The notes beneath the pieces are model-generated. The model was not told the DNA's origin and searched no databases. It saw nothing but the letters and a program-made list of their open reading frames with translations. From the NCBI GenBank assembly GCA_963642885.1, contig CAVIJI010000010.1:1-63952 (forward strand): DNA of 63,952 bases, given 5' to 3'. Source of the DNA: UMGS1696 sp963642885. GTDB lineage: Bacteria > Bacillota > Clostridia > Oscillospirales > CAG-272. This document shows positions 15,858 to 25,985 of the stretch, piece by piece. Every line of letters starts with the position of its first letter. The stretch's first letter is position 1. The position numbers and the translations under genes were made by a program.

Positions 15858-18143
15858 ATGGTAAATCTTGTAATAATGGAATCTCCCACAAAGGCAAGCA
15901 CGGTGAAGAGCTATCTCGGCTCATCATACAAGGTGGTTGCGTCAAAGGGACATGTCCGTGACCTTCCGAAATCAACACTCGGAATCGATGTAGACAATAA
16001 TTTCGAAGCACATTATATAAATATAAGAGGAAAAGGCGATCTCATCAAAGAACTGAAAAAAGAAGTCAAGAATGCCGACCGAATTTTCCTCGCAACAGAC
16101 CCCGACCGTGAAGGAGAAGCCATTGCGTGGCATCTCATCACGGCTCTCGGTATTCCTCAGGAAAAAGCCAATCGTGTTACATTCAACTCGGTTACAAAGG
16201 CGGTTGTCAAAGAAGGAATCAAGCACCCGAGAGCTATCGACATGAATATTGTCAATGCCCAGCAGGCACGAAGAATTCTCGACAGAATTGTCGGCTATAA
16301 GCTTTCTCCGTTTCTCTGGAAAACCGTTAAAAGCGGTCTTTCAGCGGGCAGAGTACAGTCGGTAAGTACAAGAATAATAGTTGACCGTGAAAACGAAATA
16401 CGAGCTTTTGTACCCGAGGAATATTGGACGATAGAAGCGGTCATAGTTACCGAAGACGGCAGAAAAATCCAGACAAAGCTTTACGGACTCGAGTCCGATG
16501 ATAAGAAGTTGACTGTGAGCAACGCCGATGATGCCGAAACGATTTACAATGCGGTAAACGGCAAGAATTTTGTTGTATCCGATATAAAGCTCGGCAAAAA
16601 GCTGAAAAATCCGTCCCCGCCGTTTACAACATCCACTTTACAGCAGGAAGCGTCGAGAAAATTAAATTATCAATCTCAAAGAACGATGAAGATCGCGCAG
16701 GAGCTGTATGAAGGTATGAACCTCGGCTCCGAATTCGGCGGAGTGCAGGGCCTTATCACATATATGCGTACAGACTCCATGAGAATTTCGGATGAAGCAA
16801 GAGACGCGGCGAAAACATTCATAACCGAAAAGTACGGAGAGGAATATTACCCCAAAACACCTCGTGTATATAAATCCAAAGGCAATAATGTACAGGATGC
16901 GCATGAGGCGATTCGTCCGTCTAACCTCAACCTCGAGCCTTCCGCTATTAAGAAAGCACTCACTCCCGAACAATATAAACTGTATAAGCTCATATGGGAC
17001 AGATTTATCGCAAGCCAAATGCAGTCGGCCGAGCTGTCAACAGTGCAGATAGACTTTTTGTGTGAAGGTTATATTTTCAGAACAAGCGGATATACGGTAA
17101 AGTTCCCCGGATATATGGCTCTTTATGAGGAATCGTCAGACGAGAAAAACAACGATGACGAAAATGTCAAGCTGCCCGAGTTAACCAAAGACGATGTACT
17201 GAAATCCGAAAGTATAAAGCCGATACAGCATTTCACGGAACCGCCGGCAAGATATAACGACGCTACCCTCGTAAAATATCTCGAAGAAAAGGGCATAGGC
17301 CGTCCGAGCACATACGCGACAATAATTACCACGATAATATCCCGCGGATATGTTAAACGAGACGGTAAACAGCTTGTACCCACGCCGCTCGGAGAGATAA
17401 CGACGAACCTTATGTGTGAAAATTTCCCCGATATCGTGGACTGTAAGTTTACGGCTTATATGGAAAGTCGTCTCGACGATATCGAAAGCGGAAAAACCAC
17501 GATGCTTGATGTTATTTCGGACTTCTATAAGAGTTTCAGTACCGAGCTCGAGGAAGCGCTTAAGAATGTTTCCGACCGCGAGATAGAGCTTCCCGTTGAG
17601 GAAACGGATATAATCTGTGAGCATTGCGGCAGCCGTATGATAGTTAAGAACGGACGATTCGGCAAGTTCGCCGCATGTCCGAATTATCCCGCATGCAAAA
17701 ATACGAAGCCCCTGCAGAAAAACGGCGACAGTCTGGTAGAGAAAAAGGCTGAAAAGACAGATATGAAGTGTGAGCTGTGCGGAGCGGACATGATACTGCG
17801 CACAGGAAAATACGGCTCGTTTTACGCATGCTCGAGATATCCCGAATGTAAGTATACAAAGCAGAAGGTAAAACCGCTCGGTGTGAAGTGTCCCGAATGC
17901 GGTTCCGATATAGTAACGAAATACGGCAGGAATAAAACCGTGTTTTACAGCTGTTCGCGCTACCCCGAGTGCCAGTTTTCATCATGGGACATGCCGACAA
18001 ACGAGAAATGTCCCAAATGCGGAGGAATGCTGTACCGCAAAAAAGGTAAAAATCAGCTGATATGCAAGAAGGATAACTGCGATTATAAAGCGGATATACA
18101 AGCAGAGGAAAACACCAGCGGAGAGGCCGAAAATGACGAATAA
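15858..18143 (+). CDS. topA: DNA topoisomerase I (type IA)
   Basis: TopA relaxes negative supercoils. The TOPRIM domain at the N-terminus has GHVRDLP and ATDPDREGEAIAWHL. The catalytic tyrosine is Tyr302 in ITYMRTDSMRIS. The C-terminus carries four Cys4-type zinc ribbons (about 590-750), each with CxxCG plus a CxxYPxC or CKKDNC half. The opening ESPTKASTV differs slightly from the usual ESPAKAKTI, but the acidic residues remain. The length (761) is normal. The start follows AGGGG. Its last 11 bases overlap trmFO, a conserved Firmicutes pairing. Confidence 0.97.
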   Translation: MVNLVIMESPTKASTVKSYLGSSYKVVASKGHVRDLPKSTLGIDVDNNFEAHYINIRGKGDLIKELKKEVKNADRIFLATDPDREGEAIAWHLITALGIPQEKANRVTFNSVTKAVVKEGIKHPRAIDMNIVNAQQARRILDRIVGYKLSPFLWKTVKSGLSAGRVQSVSTRIIVDRENEIRAFVPEEYWTIEAVIVTEDGRKIQTKLYGLESDDKKLTVSNADDAETIYNAVNGKNFVVSDIKLGKKLKNPSPPFTTSTLQQEASRKLNYQSQRTMKIAQELYEGMNLGSEFGGVQGLITYMRTDSMRISDEARDAAKTFITEKYGEEYYPKTPRVYKSKGNNVQDAHEAIRPSNLNLEPSAIKKALTPEQYKLYKLIWDRFIASQMQSAELSTVQIDFLCEGYIFRTSGYTVKFPGYMALYEESSDEKNNDDENVKLPELTKDDVLKSESIKPIQHFTEPPARYNDATLVKYLEEKGIGRPSTYATIITTIISRGYVKRDGKQLVPTPLGEITTNLMCENFPDIVDCKFTAYMESRLDDIESGKTTMLDVISDFYKSFSTELEEALKNVSDREIELPVEETDIICEHCGSRMIVKNGRFGKFAACPNYPACKNTKPLQKNGDSLVEKKAEKTDMKCELCGADMILRTGKYGSFYACSRYPECKYTKQKVKPLGVKCPECGSDIVTKYGRNKTVFYSCSRYPECQFSSWDMPTNEKCPKCGGMLYRKKGKNQLICKKDNCDYKADIQAEENTSGEAENDE

Positions 18144-19461
18144 TATTAATGTTTACGGCGCGGGACTTGCGGGAAGCGAAGCGGCATGGCAGGCATCACA
18201 TCACGGAGTTCATGTTACGCTGTATGAAATGAAGCCTCGGAAAAAATCTCCTGCGCATCACAGTGATACGTTTGCGGAATTGGTATGTTCAAATTCCCTG
18301 CGTTCGGCCGAGCTTACAAACGGTGTAGGACTTCTGAAGGAAGAACTCAGAAGGATGGATTCGCTTGTTATGGAAGCCGCATACGCCTCCAGAGTTTCGG
18401 CAGGCGGAGCTCTTGCGGTTGACAGAGATTTGTTTTCGGGATATATCACCGAAAAAATCAGAAACTGTCCGAATATCGAGGTCATCGAGCGTGAAATGAC
18501 GGATATTCCCGATGATGAGGTAACCGTTGTTGCAACGGGGCCGCTGACATCAGATGCCCTTGCGGATAAAATCGCTTCTTTGATAGGCGGAAAAAGCCTG
18601 TATTTCTACGATGCCGCCGCACCTATTGTCGATTTCGAGTCGATAGATATGTCCAAGGCGTTTTTCGCATCGCGTTACGATAAGGGAACACCCGATTACA
18701 TTAACTGTCCGTTTAACGAGGATGAATATAAGGCTTTTTACAATGCGCTCATAAACGCAGAGGAAGCAAAACTGCATGATTTCGAAAGCGGTGACAAGCT
18801 GAAGGTGTTCGAAGGTTGTATGCCCGTTGAAGTAATGGGCAGACGAGGAGAGGACACACTGCGTTTCGGCCCCATGAAGCCCGTGGGAATTAAAAATCCC
18901 GTAACCGGTGAGGAATATTACGCGGTTGTACAGCTAAGACGTGAGAATGACGCGGGAACAATGTACAATATTGTGGGATTCCAGACACATCTTACATTCC
19001 CGGAACAACGAAGAGTTTTCCGCATGATACCGGGACTAGAGAATGCGGAGTTTTTGCGTTACGGTGTAATGCATCGCAACACATTCCTCTGTTCCCCCGA
19101 TCTGCTCGATGAAGATTATTCTTTCAGACAAAACAAGAATATATTTTTCGCGGGACAGATGACGGGTGTCGAAGGGTACATCGAATCCGCGGCGTCAGGT
19201 TTTGTTGCGGGTATTAATGCCGCACTTAGGGCAAAGGGCGGAGAGAGTTATATTTTCCCGAAGGAAACCATGATAGGCGCAATGGCTTATTATATTTCTC
19301 ACGGAGAAAAAACTCTTTTTCAGCCGATGAACGCCAATTTCGGCGTAATGCCGTCACTTGACCAAAAGGTAAAGGGCGGCAAAAAGGCTCGAAACGAAGC
19401 TTATTCGGCACGTGCGCTTGAAAAAAGCGATGAAATAGTCAATACAGTAAAGAATTTATAA
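18133..19461 (+). CDS. trmFO: Folate/FAD-dependent tRNA m5U54 methyltransferase
   Basis: TrmFO makes 5-methyluridine at position 54 of tRNA with methylene-tetrahydrofolate and FADH2. The FAD fold is at the N-terminus (NVYGAGLAGSEAAWQ), followed by the family stretch FAELVCSNSLRS, in which Cys52 corresponds to a conserved catalytic-site cysteine. A second conserved cysteine is in FEGCMPVEVMG. The C-terminal half has GQMTGVEGYIESAASG. The length (442) fits. It starts inside the topA stop region, so translation is coupled. Confidence 0.96.
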   Translation: MTNNINVYGAGLAGSEAAWQASHHGVHVTLYEMKPRKKSPAHHSDTFAELVCSNSLRSAELTNGVGLLKEELRRMDSLVMEAAYASRVSAGGALAVDRDLFSGYITEKIRNCPNIEVIEREMTDIPDDEVTVVATGPLTSDALADKIASLIGGKSLYFYDAAAPIVDFESIDMSKAFFASRYDKGTPDYINCPFNEDEYKAFYNALINAEEAKLHDFESGDKLKVFEGCMPVEVMGRRGEDTLRFGPMKPVGIKNPVTGEEYYAVVQLRRENDAGTMYNIVGFQTHLTFPEQRRVFRMIPGLENAEFLRYGVMHRNTFLCSPDLLDEDYSFRQNKNIFFAGQMTGVEGYIESAASGFVAGINAALRAKGGESYIFPKETMIGAMAYYISHGEKTLFQPMNANFGVMPSLDQKVKGGKKARNEAYSARALEKSDEIVNTVKNL

Positions 19462-19480
19462 ATATAGTCGGTAACAGATA

Positions 19481-20470
19481 ATGAAAATAATTATTGATGC
19501 AATGGGTGGGGACAACGCCCCGTTTGAGATTGTCAAAGGAGCTTGCCTCGCATCCGAAAAATATAAATCAAAGCTTGTTTTAGTCGGAGATAAACCGAAA
19601 ATAGAATCATGTATGAAACAGCTGGATGCCGATTTCAGGATAATCGATATTGTCCATACCGATGTACAGATTACGATGGAAGACGATCCGCTTGTTGTGG
19701 TGAGGGGTAAAAAGGATTCATCGATGACAGTCGGATTGAATCTGCTCAGAGATGACGGCGATGCATTTATCTCGGCAGGCAATACAGGTGCTCTTCATGT
19801 CGGTTCATCATTGATAATACGTACGATTAAAGGTGTTCAGCGCTCCGGAATAGCGACGATAATTCCGTTTGAAAGACCTGTTCTCCTGATGGATTCCGGT
19901 GCGAATGTCAATGTTACCGCAGATTACCTTGTTCAATGGGCACATATGGGACGCATATACATGAAAAATGTCATGGGCATAGATTCTCCCACAGTAGGTC
20001 TGTTGAACAACGGAGCCGAAGAACACAAGGGAACACAGATACAGATTGATGCGTACCAGAAGTTGAAAAACGATGCCAATATAAATTTTGTGGGTAATAT
20101 TGAGGGTAAGGAATTGCCGAGTGCACCTTGTGATGTACTTGTTACCGACGGATTCACGGGCAATGTCACATTGAAGCTGATCGAAGGCGTATCCAAATAC
20201 TTCTTCGGATGCATGAAGAACATTTTTACGGCTAATCTGGCAACAAAAATGGCATATCTTGCGATGAAGGAACAGCTGCGTGATATGAAGCACAGCTTTG
20301 ATGCGTCCGAATACGGAGGAGCACCCCTTTTGGGATTGCAGAAGCCGGTGATTAAGGCGCACGGAAGCGCAGATGCCAAGGCGATAATGAACTCGGTAAG
20401 ACAGGCGGAAGCGTTTATTAAGACAGGTGTTATCGATGAAATTAACACTGCAATGAATGTCGGCAAGTGA
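19481..20470 (+). CDS. plsX: Phosphate acyltransferase PlsX
   Basis: PlsX makes acyl-phosphate from acyl-ACP for phospholipid synthesis, working at the membrane surface with PlsY. The 329 residues start IIIDAMGGDNAP and contain ISAGNTGAL, VLLMDSGANV, LLNNGAEEHKGT and VTDGFTGNVTLK, all family signatures. The gene lies 19 bp after trmFO and 36 bp before rnc. In many Firmicutes acpP lies between plsX and rnc; here it is missing from this spot. fapR is not upstream either. Confidence 0.96.
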   Translation: MKIIIDAMGGDNAPFEIVKGACLASEKYKSKLVLVGDKPKIESCMKQLDADFRIIDIVHTDVQITMEDDPLVVVRGKKDSSMTVGLNLLRDDGDAFISAGNTGALHVGSSLIIRTIKGVQRSGIATIIPFERPVLLMDSGANVNVTADYLVQWAHMGRIYMKNVMGIDSPTVGLLNNGAEEHKGTQIQIDAYQKLKNDANINFVGNIEGKELPSAPCDVLVTDGFTGNVTLKLIEGVSKYFFGCMKNIFTANLATKMAYLAMKEQLRDMKHSFDASEYGGAPLLGLQKPVIKAHGSADAKAIMNSVRQAEAFIKTGVIDEINTAMNVGK

Positions 20471-20506
20471 AGAATACATTAATGAGATAAAAAATCGGGT
20501 ATAAAA

Positions 20507-21223
20507 ATGAATATACGACAAAAACCAATCAGTGAACTCGAAAAAAAGATAGGATATACATTCAAAAATAAGGAAATAATAACGGTTGCGCTTACACATT
20601 CGTCTTACTCGAATGAAATGAAATCTCACGGCGAAAAGGTTCAATTTAATGAAAGACTTGAATTTTTAGGCGATTCGGTTCTTTCTATTATCGTAAGCTC
20701 ATATATTTTCGAGAAATACAAAAATAAGCAAGAGGGAGATTTAACGAAGATCCGAGCTGCTGTTGTATGTGAGAAGGCTCTGTCGAAATTTGCCTCTATG
20801 ATTGAGCTCGGAGACTATATGTACCTCGGACATGGCGAGGAGATAAATAACGGCAGAAAACGTCCGTCGATAACCGCCGATGCGTTTGAGGCTCTTCTTG
20901 CGGCTATTTATATTGACAGCGGTGAGAATTTTGATGAAGTCGGTAAATTCCTTTTACCGTTTGTTTCGGAGGAAATCGAATTTATTACCGAGACGGGAGT
21001 ATTTGTCGACTACAAAACTTCACTTCAGCAGATTGTTCAGCAGGTAAATACCGAAAAACTCGAATATGTCCTTGTAGGTGAAAGCGGCCCCGATCACAAT
21101 AAAAAGTTCAGTGTGGAAGCACGACTTAACAGTAATGTAATCGGACGCGGTGAAGGAAAGACCAAGAGAGAAGCCGAACAAAAAGCGGCACATGAGGCTT
21201 TGGTTCTGTTCGGCGAGGCGTAA
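20507..21223 (+). CDS. rnc: Ribonuclease III
   Basis: RNase III cuts double-stranded RNA, including the rRNA precursor. The 238 residues hold the catalytic signature NERLEFLGDSVLSIIV (about 46-61), a second acidic site TADAFEALLAAIYID, and a C-terminal double-stranded-RNA binding domain ending KTKREAEQKAAHEAL. The start at ATG 20507 lacks a strong Shine-Dalgarno site. It is in the plsX-rnc-radical SAM-smc-ftsY series. Confidence 0.96.
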   Translation: MNIRQKPISELEKKIGYTFKNKEIITVALTHSSYSNEMKSHGEKVQFNERLEFLGDSVLSIIVSSYIFEKYKNKQEGDLTKIRAAVVCEKALSKFASMIELGDYMYLGHGEEINNGRKRPSITADAFEALLAAIYIDSGENFDEVGKFLLPFVSEEIEFITETGVFVDYKTSLQQIVQQVNTEKLEYVLVGESGPDHNKKFSVEARLNSNVIGRGEGKTKREAEQKAAHEALVLFGEA

Positions 21224-21246
21224 GCCTGTTCCTTTTGAATTTTAAT

Positions 21247-22263
21247 ATGAAGAATAACCATGTAAACATACCCGTGTTCATTCCTCATCTCGGATGCCCG
21301 AATATGTGTGTTTTTTGTAATCAGCGCGCTATTTCGGGTGTTTCTTCTTTTATTCCGGATATGGCAGAGGAAGTAATCGAAACGGTTCTTTCATCACTGC
21401 ACGATAAAGAACAGAACACGGAAATCGCTTTTTTCGGCGGTTCGTTCACGGGAATCGACAGAGAGCTTATGATATCTCTTCTGGATCTCGCACAGAGCTA
21501 TGTCGATGACGGAGCGGTATCGGGCATAAGAATGTCAACACGTCCAGATTATATCGATGAGGAAATCATCGGTATACTGAAAAATTATACGATAAAAGCG
21601 GTTGAACTCGGAATACAGTCAACCTCCGATAAAGTGCTTACGGCATCCAAACGAGGACATACGAGCGGACAGTCACGTATTGCGATGGAAATGTTATCGA
21701 AGGCGGGGATTACAACCGTCGGTCAGATGATGATCGGTTTACCCTTAGCCGAGCCCGAGGATGAGATTAAAACAGCAGAGGATATCTGCAGCTGCGGTGC
21801 GGCAGGCGCGAGAATATATCCGACGATAGTTTTTCGTGATACGGAGCTGTGCGATATGACCTTAAGATGTGAATATGCTCCGCTTTCCGTTAATCAAGCT
21901 GTTCGGAGAAGTGCGGATGTTCTTGAGGTTTTCGACAGGCACAACGTCGAATGTATAAGAATCGGTTTGTGTGACTCGGAGAATCTCCATTCGGATAAAA
22001 CGTATTACGCGGGACCGAATCATCCCGCACTCGGAGAAATGATAATAAGCGAAGTTTTTTATAAAAACATTTGCAGAGCTATCGCAAAATCAGGCGGTTC
22101 CGGAGAGATCACGGTCTATGCACCGAAAGGCTCGGTATCGGCTGTCGTAGGGCATAAAAAATGCAATAAGCTGCGTCTTGCATCGGAATACGGTGTGAAG
22201 AAAATGAAAATTGTGGAGGATGACTCACTTTTCGGACATAATATCAGAGTAGATGAAAATTAA
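21247..22263 (+). CDS. Elp3-like radical SAM protein
   Basis: The protein binds a 4Fe-4S cluster and S-adenosylmethionine through CPNMCVFCNQ (Cys-x3-Cys-x2-Cys) close to the N-terminus. It continues with FFGGSFTG, STRPDYI and VELGIQS, the order seen in the Elp3/oxygen-independent coproporphyrinogen oxidase branch. It lacks the acetyltransferase domain of Elp3. The same gene sits between rnc and smc in many Clostridia; its substrate is unknown, possibly a nucleic acid. The frame extends up to a TTG at 21235, but ATG 21247 is preferred; neither has a clear ribosome binding site. Confidence 0.85.
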   Translation: MKNNHVNIPVFIPHLGCPNMCVFCNQRAISGVSSFIPDMAEEVIETVLSSLHDKEQNTEIAFFGGSFTGIDRELMISLLDLAQSYVDDGAVSGIRMSTRPDYIDEEIIGILKNYTIKAVELGIQSTSDKVLTASKRGHTSGQSRIAMEMLSKAGITTVGQMMIGLPLAEPEDEIKTAEDICSCGAAGARIYPTIVFRDTELCDMTLRCEYAPLSVNQAVRRSADVLEVFDRHNVECIRIGLCDSENLHSDKTYYAGPNHPALGEMIISEVFYKNICRAIAKSGGSGEITVYAPKGSVSAVVGHKKCNKLRLASEYGVKKMKIVEDDSLFGHNIRVDEN

Positions 22264-22356
22264 GGATACGCCGGATATATCACCGTTTTGTGTCAAAGTT
22301 TCGACGCGAAATGTGATGCGAAAACGGCGTTATCCCGATAATCGGGGGAACAACGT

Positions 22357-25300
22357 TTGTATTTAAAATCACTTGAGCTGCACGGATTCAAATCATTTCC
22401 TGAAAAAACAACCTTGAAATTCAATAAAGGTACTACGGTTATAGTAGGACCGAACGGAAGCGGCAAGTCCAATATTACCGATGCCATGCGGTGGGTGCTC
22501 GGAGAGCTTTCATCGAAAAATATACGCGGAAGTAAAATGGAGGATGTCATTTTCGCAGGTGCGGCAGAGCAGAAGCCGATGAGCTTTGCGGAGGTTTCCG
22601 TGACTTTTGACGACAGCACGGAACCTAAAACGCTTCGATCGGAATATGACGAGGTTACGGTTACACGTCGATATTACAGAAGCGGCGACAGCGAGTACTA
22701 TATAAATAAAAAGAAATGCCGCTTAAAGGATATATACCAACTCTTCATGAATACGGGTATAGGCAGAGAAGGTTATTCCATTATCGGACAGGGTAGAATC
22801 GCGGAGATTATTTCAAAGAAAAGCGAAGAAAGACGAGGAGTTTTCGAGGAGAGTGCCGGAATAGCGAAATATCGCTTCAAAAAAAACGAATCGGAGAAAA
22901 AACTTGCGGAAACGGAAGCTAACATGGAGCGTATCGGTGACATAGAGCATGAGCTTGCATCCCGTGTAGGTCCGCTTGAAAAAGAATCCGAAAAGGCAAG
23001 AAAATACCTTGAGTTATACGGTGAAAAAAAGAAGACGGATATTTCACTGTGGATTTACGATGCCGATAAGCTGAAAATCGCAATCGAGAAAACCGAAGCG
23101 GATACGAAGCTGTCGGCACATGAACTCGAAATCGCCGAGGATTCGATAAATGCGACCTCCGCACAGATAGAGAGACTGTACGAACAGTCACATCTCAATA
23201 AAGAAGCGTCAAGACGAAATTACGATGAAGCCGCGGCGGCTCAAAAGGGACTTTCCGATATAGTAAGTGAAATTAAGGTTCTCGAAAAAGAAAAGCTTCA
23301 CAGCGAAAATTTCCTGGAAAACGAAAAAAAACTCGCAGAAATATCGTGCGGCGGCATAGAATCCGAAAATCAGCGTGTCTCCGAGGTTGAACAGCGTATT
23401 AATGCCATTAACCTTGATTACGAACAGACGAACAACACGTTCGGAAATATGACAGAGGAACAGAATAAGACAGTAGAACGGGTAAAAAATTATACGGACG
23501 AGCTCGAAAAACTTCTTACGGAGCAGAAGAGCGCAGAACGCGAATTAACCGATCTCAGCATAAGACTTAATGTCCTCGAAAATAATATTCGCGAACAGGA
23601 AAAGAGAAGCGAAAGCGTTGATTCGGATATCAAAAAATACAAAAGCGAAATCGAAACATTAGATAAAGAAGCGGCTGAGTCCGAAAAGCAGATTGCGGTT
23701 TATAAGAAAACATCGGATGAGGCTGACGAAAAGATAAAGGAACTCAATAAAAAGCTTTCCGCTTTGCGTGAAGAATATAATTCGTGCGACAGCGAGACAA
23801 GAAAAACGCAGTCGGATTATGACTCACTTGATTCGAGAATAAATGCGTTATCGAGGATGCAGGAGCATTTTGACGGATACAACGTTTCCATCAAGCATGT
23901 TATGGGCGAAGCAAAAGCGGGACGTCTGTGCGGTATAAGAGGCCCTGTTTCATACCTCATTAAGGTTGAAAAGGAATATGTCGTGGCTATCGAAACCTCG
24001 CTCGGCGCGGCATTGCAAAATATCGTCACAGATGACGAAAATGCGGCAAAGGCATCAATCGAATCACTTAAGAGAAATAATGCGGGCCGAGCTACGTTTT
24101 ATCCCTTAACCACAATACGTGCGCAGGAGAGAAGCAGAGATTATGTCGGTCTCGAAAACTCACGTGGCTTTGTTGGCTGGGCTGATGAGCTTGTGTCGTG
24201 CGACGACGAATATCGTGCTGTTGTGAAATCACTGCTCGCGAGAGTTGTCGTCTATGATAATATAGATAACGCGACAGAAGCGGCAAGATCAAAAGGTTGG
24301 AAAATACGAGCGGTAACACTTGACGGTCAGCAAATCAATGCGGGAGGATCGTTTACAGGAGGACAAACAAAGCGTGACAGCGGTATGCTTTCACGTTCAT
24401 CGGCGATTGAGTCACTGCATACGGAACAAGGCGAAATCGCAAAGCACCTTAATGAGTTGAAAGCCAAGCTGCGTGAAATACGCGAACAAGGTGCGCTTAT
24501 TTCGGCTGACATTAAATCCGAAGAAGATCGACGCGGTTTGATCGGCGCACTTATAAGCGCGGAAAGCCGTAATTTCAGCGATGCGGACGGCAAGCGAAAA
24601 GCTTTAATCAACCTTGTCGAAAATATGGAAAGCGACAGGAAAAACCTCGATAAAACAAGCAGAACCAATGATGACAGCTTGAAAACAATTAATGAAATGA
24701 TTGAGGTTAAAAAGGCCAATGCGGCGGATATATCCGAAAAGCGCGATGAAATCGCCTCGCTGCGCGGTGAGGCGGAGCTTGAGGCGGATGAGAGAGAAGA
24801 TAAAATAAACGAAATTAAAATTCATCTCGCCGAGCTTTCGAAAGATAAGGAAGCAGCGGAAAATCTATTATCCGAGGCAAAAGAACGTTTAAGAAGTCAC
24901 CGTATCGAATACGAAGCTCACAACGAAGCCGTGGCGGAGCATGAAGGTAAAATCAAAACCATCGACGATACTATATCGGATAAGAACGCTGCCGAGGAAC
25001 AGCTGAGGGTTCAAATCGACGAGCTCCGAAAAAAACAAAAATCTCTTGAGGAAAGCGGAGATAAGATCGATACACAGCTGACGTCATTGAGACAGACGGA
25101 AAAAGAACAAAACGCAAAGAAAGAGCTTGTGTTTATAGCACACTCAAAGAACGAAACAAAGCTTTCGTCACTACAGGAGAATGCCCAAAAGCTAAACGCG
25201 AAGATGTGGGAGGAGTATGAGCTGACATACTCTGCGGCGGTAAAATATTCCGATGAAAACGATTGTCACATAATCGAGGACGGTGAGAGGGCGCAATTCC

Positions 25301-25968
25301 AAAACCTGCAAAATGAATACAGGAGTAAAATCAAAGCTCTCGGACACGTGAATGTCGATTCGATTGAAGAATACACGGATGTAAAGAAGCGATACGAATA
25401 CATAAAAACACAGCTTACGGACCTTCGGGCATCAAGAGAAGATTTGCTGACGATTCTCGGCGGCATCGAAGACGATATGAAGCGTATTTTCATCGAAGCA
25501 TTCGAGAAAATCAATAAGTATTTCGGAGAAGTCTTTCGTGAGCTGTTCGGGGGCGGACATGCGGAGGTAATACTTACGGATCCGCAAAACGCGCTTGAAT
25601 CCGGTATCGAAATTAACGCCGCGCCTCCGGGAAAGACAATTAAAAATCTTAATCTGCTTTCGGGCGGAGAACAAGCATTTATTGCCATAGCTTTGTTGTT
25701 TGCGTTAATTAAGGTAAATCCGTCTCCGTTCTGTATATTCGATGAAATCGAAGCGGCACTTGATGAAGTGAATGTAACAAGAGTTGGCAGATATATAAAA
25801 AAATACTCCGACGAAATGCAAATCATAATGATATCACACAGACGCGGTACTATGGATATTGCGGATACGCTTTATGGTGTAACAATGCAGCAGAGCGGTA
25901 TTTCGAAAGTGTTTACGCTCGGTATGGGAGAAAATCACGATAATCTGCTTGCGGAAAAAAATAAATAA
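22357..25968 (+). CDS. smc: Chromosome segregation protein SMC
   Basis: SMC is the ATPase arm of bacterial condensin and folds and separates the chromosome with ScpA and ScpB. In 1203 residues: Walker A GPNGSGKSN near residue 32, a long coiled coil, a hinge (about 510-650, with GGSFTGGQ after it), a second coiled coil, the signature LSGGEQAF near 1101 and Walker B FCIFDEIEAAL near 1124. The start is TTG at 22357 with GGGGGAA seven bases before it; no ATG fits the conserved opening YLKSLELHGFKSF. ftsY follows after 17 bp. Confidence 0.97.
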   Translation: MYLKSLELHGFKSFPEKTTLKFNKGTTVIVGPNGSGKSNITDAMRWVLGELSSKNIRGSKMEDVIFAGAAEQKPMSFAEVSVTFDDSTEPKTLRSEYDEVTVTRRYYRSGDSEYYINKKKCRLKDIYQLFMNTGIGREGYSIIGQGRIAEIISKKSEERRGVFEESAGIAKYRFKKNESEKKLAETEANMERIGDIEHELASRVGPLEKESEKARKYLELYGEKKKTDISLWIYDADKLKIAIEKTEADTKLSAHELEIAEDSINATSAQIERLYEQSHLNKEASRRNYDEAAAAQKGLSDIVSEIKVLEKEKLHSENFLENEKKLAEISCGGIESENQRVSEVEQRINAINLDYEQTNNTFGNMTEEQNKTVERVKNYTDELEKLLTEQKSAERELTDLSIRLNVLENNIREQEKRSESVDSDIKKYKSEIETLDKEAAESEKQIAVYKKTSDEADEKIKELNKKLSALREEYNSCDSETRKTQSDYDSLDSRINALSRMQEHFDGYNVSIKHVMGEAKAGRLCGIRGPVSYLIKVEKEYVVAIETSLGAALQNIVTDDENAAKASIESLKRNNAGRATFYPLTTIRAQERSRDYVGLENSRGFVGWADELVSCDDEYRAVVKSLLARVVVYDNIDNATEAARSKGWKIRAVTLDGQQINAGGSFTGGQTKRDSGMLSRSSAIESLHTEQGEIAKHLNELKAKLREIREQGALISADIKSEEDRRGLIGALISAESRNFSDADGKRKALINLVENMESDRKNLDKTSRTNDDSLKTINEMIEVKKANAADISEKRDEIASLRGEAELEADEREDKINEIKIHLAELSKDKEAAENLLSEAKERLRSHRIEYEAHNEAVAEHEGKIKTIDDTISDKNAAEEQLRVQIDELRKKQKSLEESGDKIDTQLTSLRQTEKEQNAKKELVFIAHSKNETKLSSLQENAQKLNAKMWEEYELTYSAAVKYSDENDCHIIEDGERAQFQNLQNEYRSKIKALGHVNVDSIEEYTDVKKRYEYIKTQLTDLRASREDLLTILGGIEDDMKRIFIEAFEKINKYFGEVFRELFGGGHAEVILTDPQNALESGIEINAAPPGKTIKNLNLLSGGEQAFIAIALLFALIKVNPSPFCIFDEIEAALDEVNVTRVGRYIKKYSDEMQIIMISHRRGTMDIADTLYGVTMQQSGISKVFTLGMGENHDNLLAEKNK

Positions 25969-25985
25969 GTATATGAGGATAGTGT

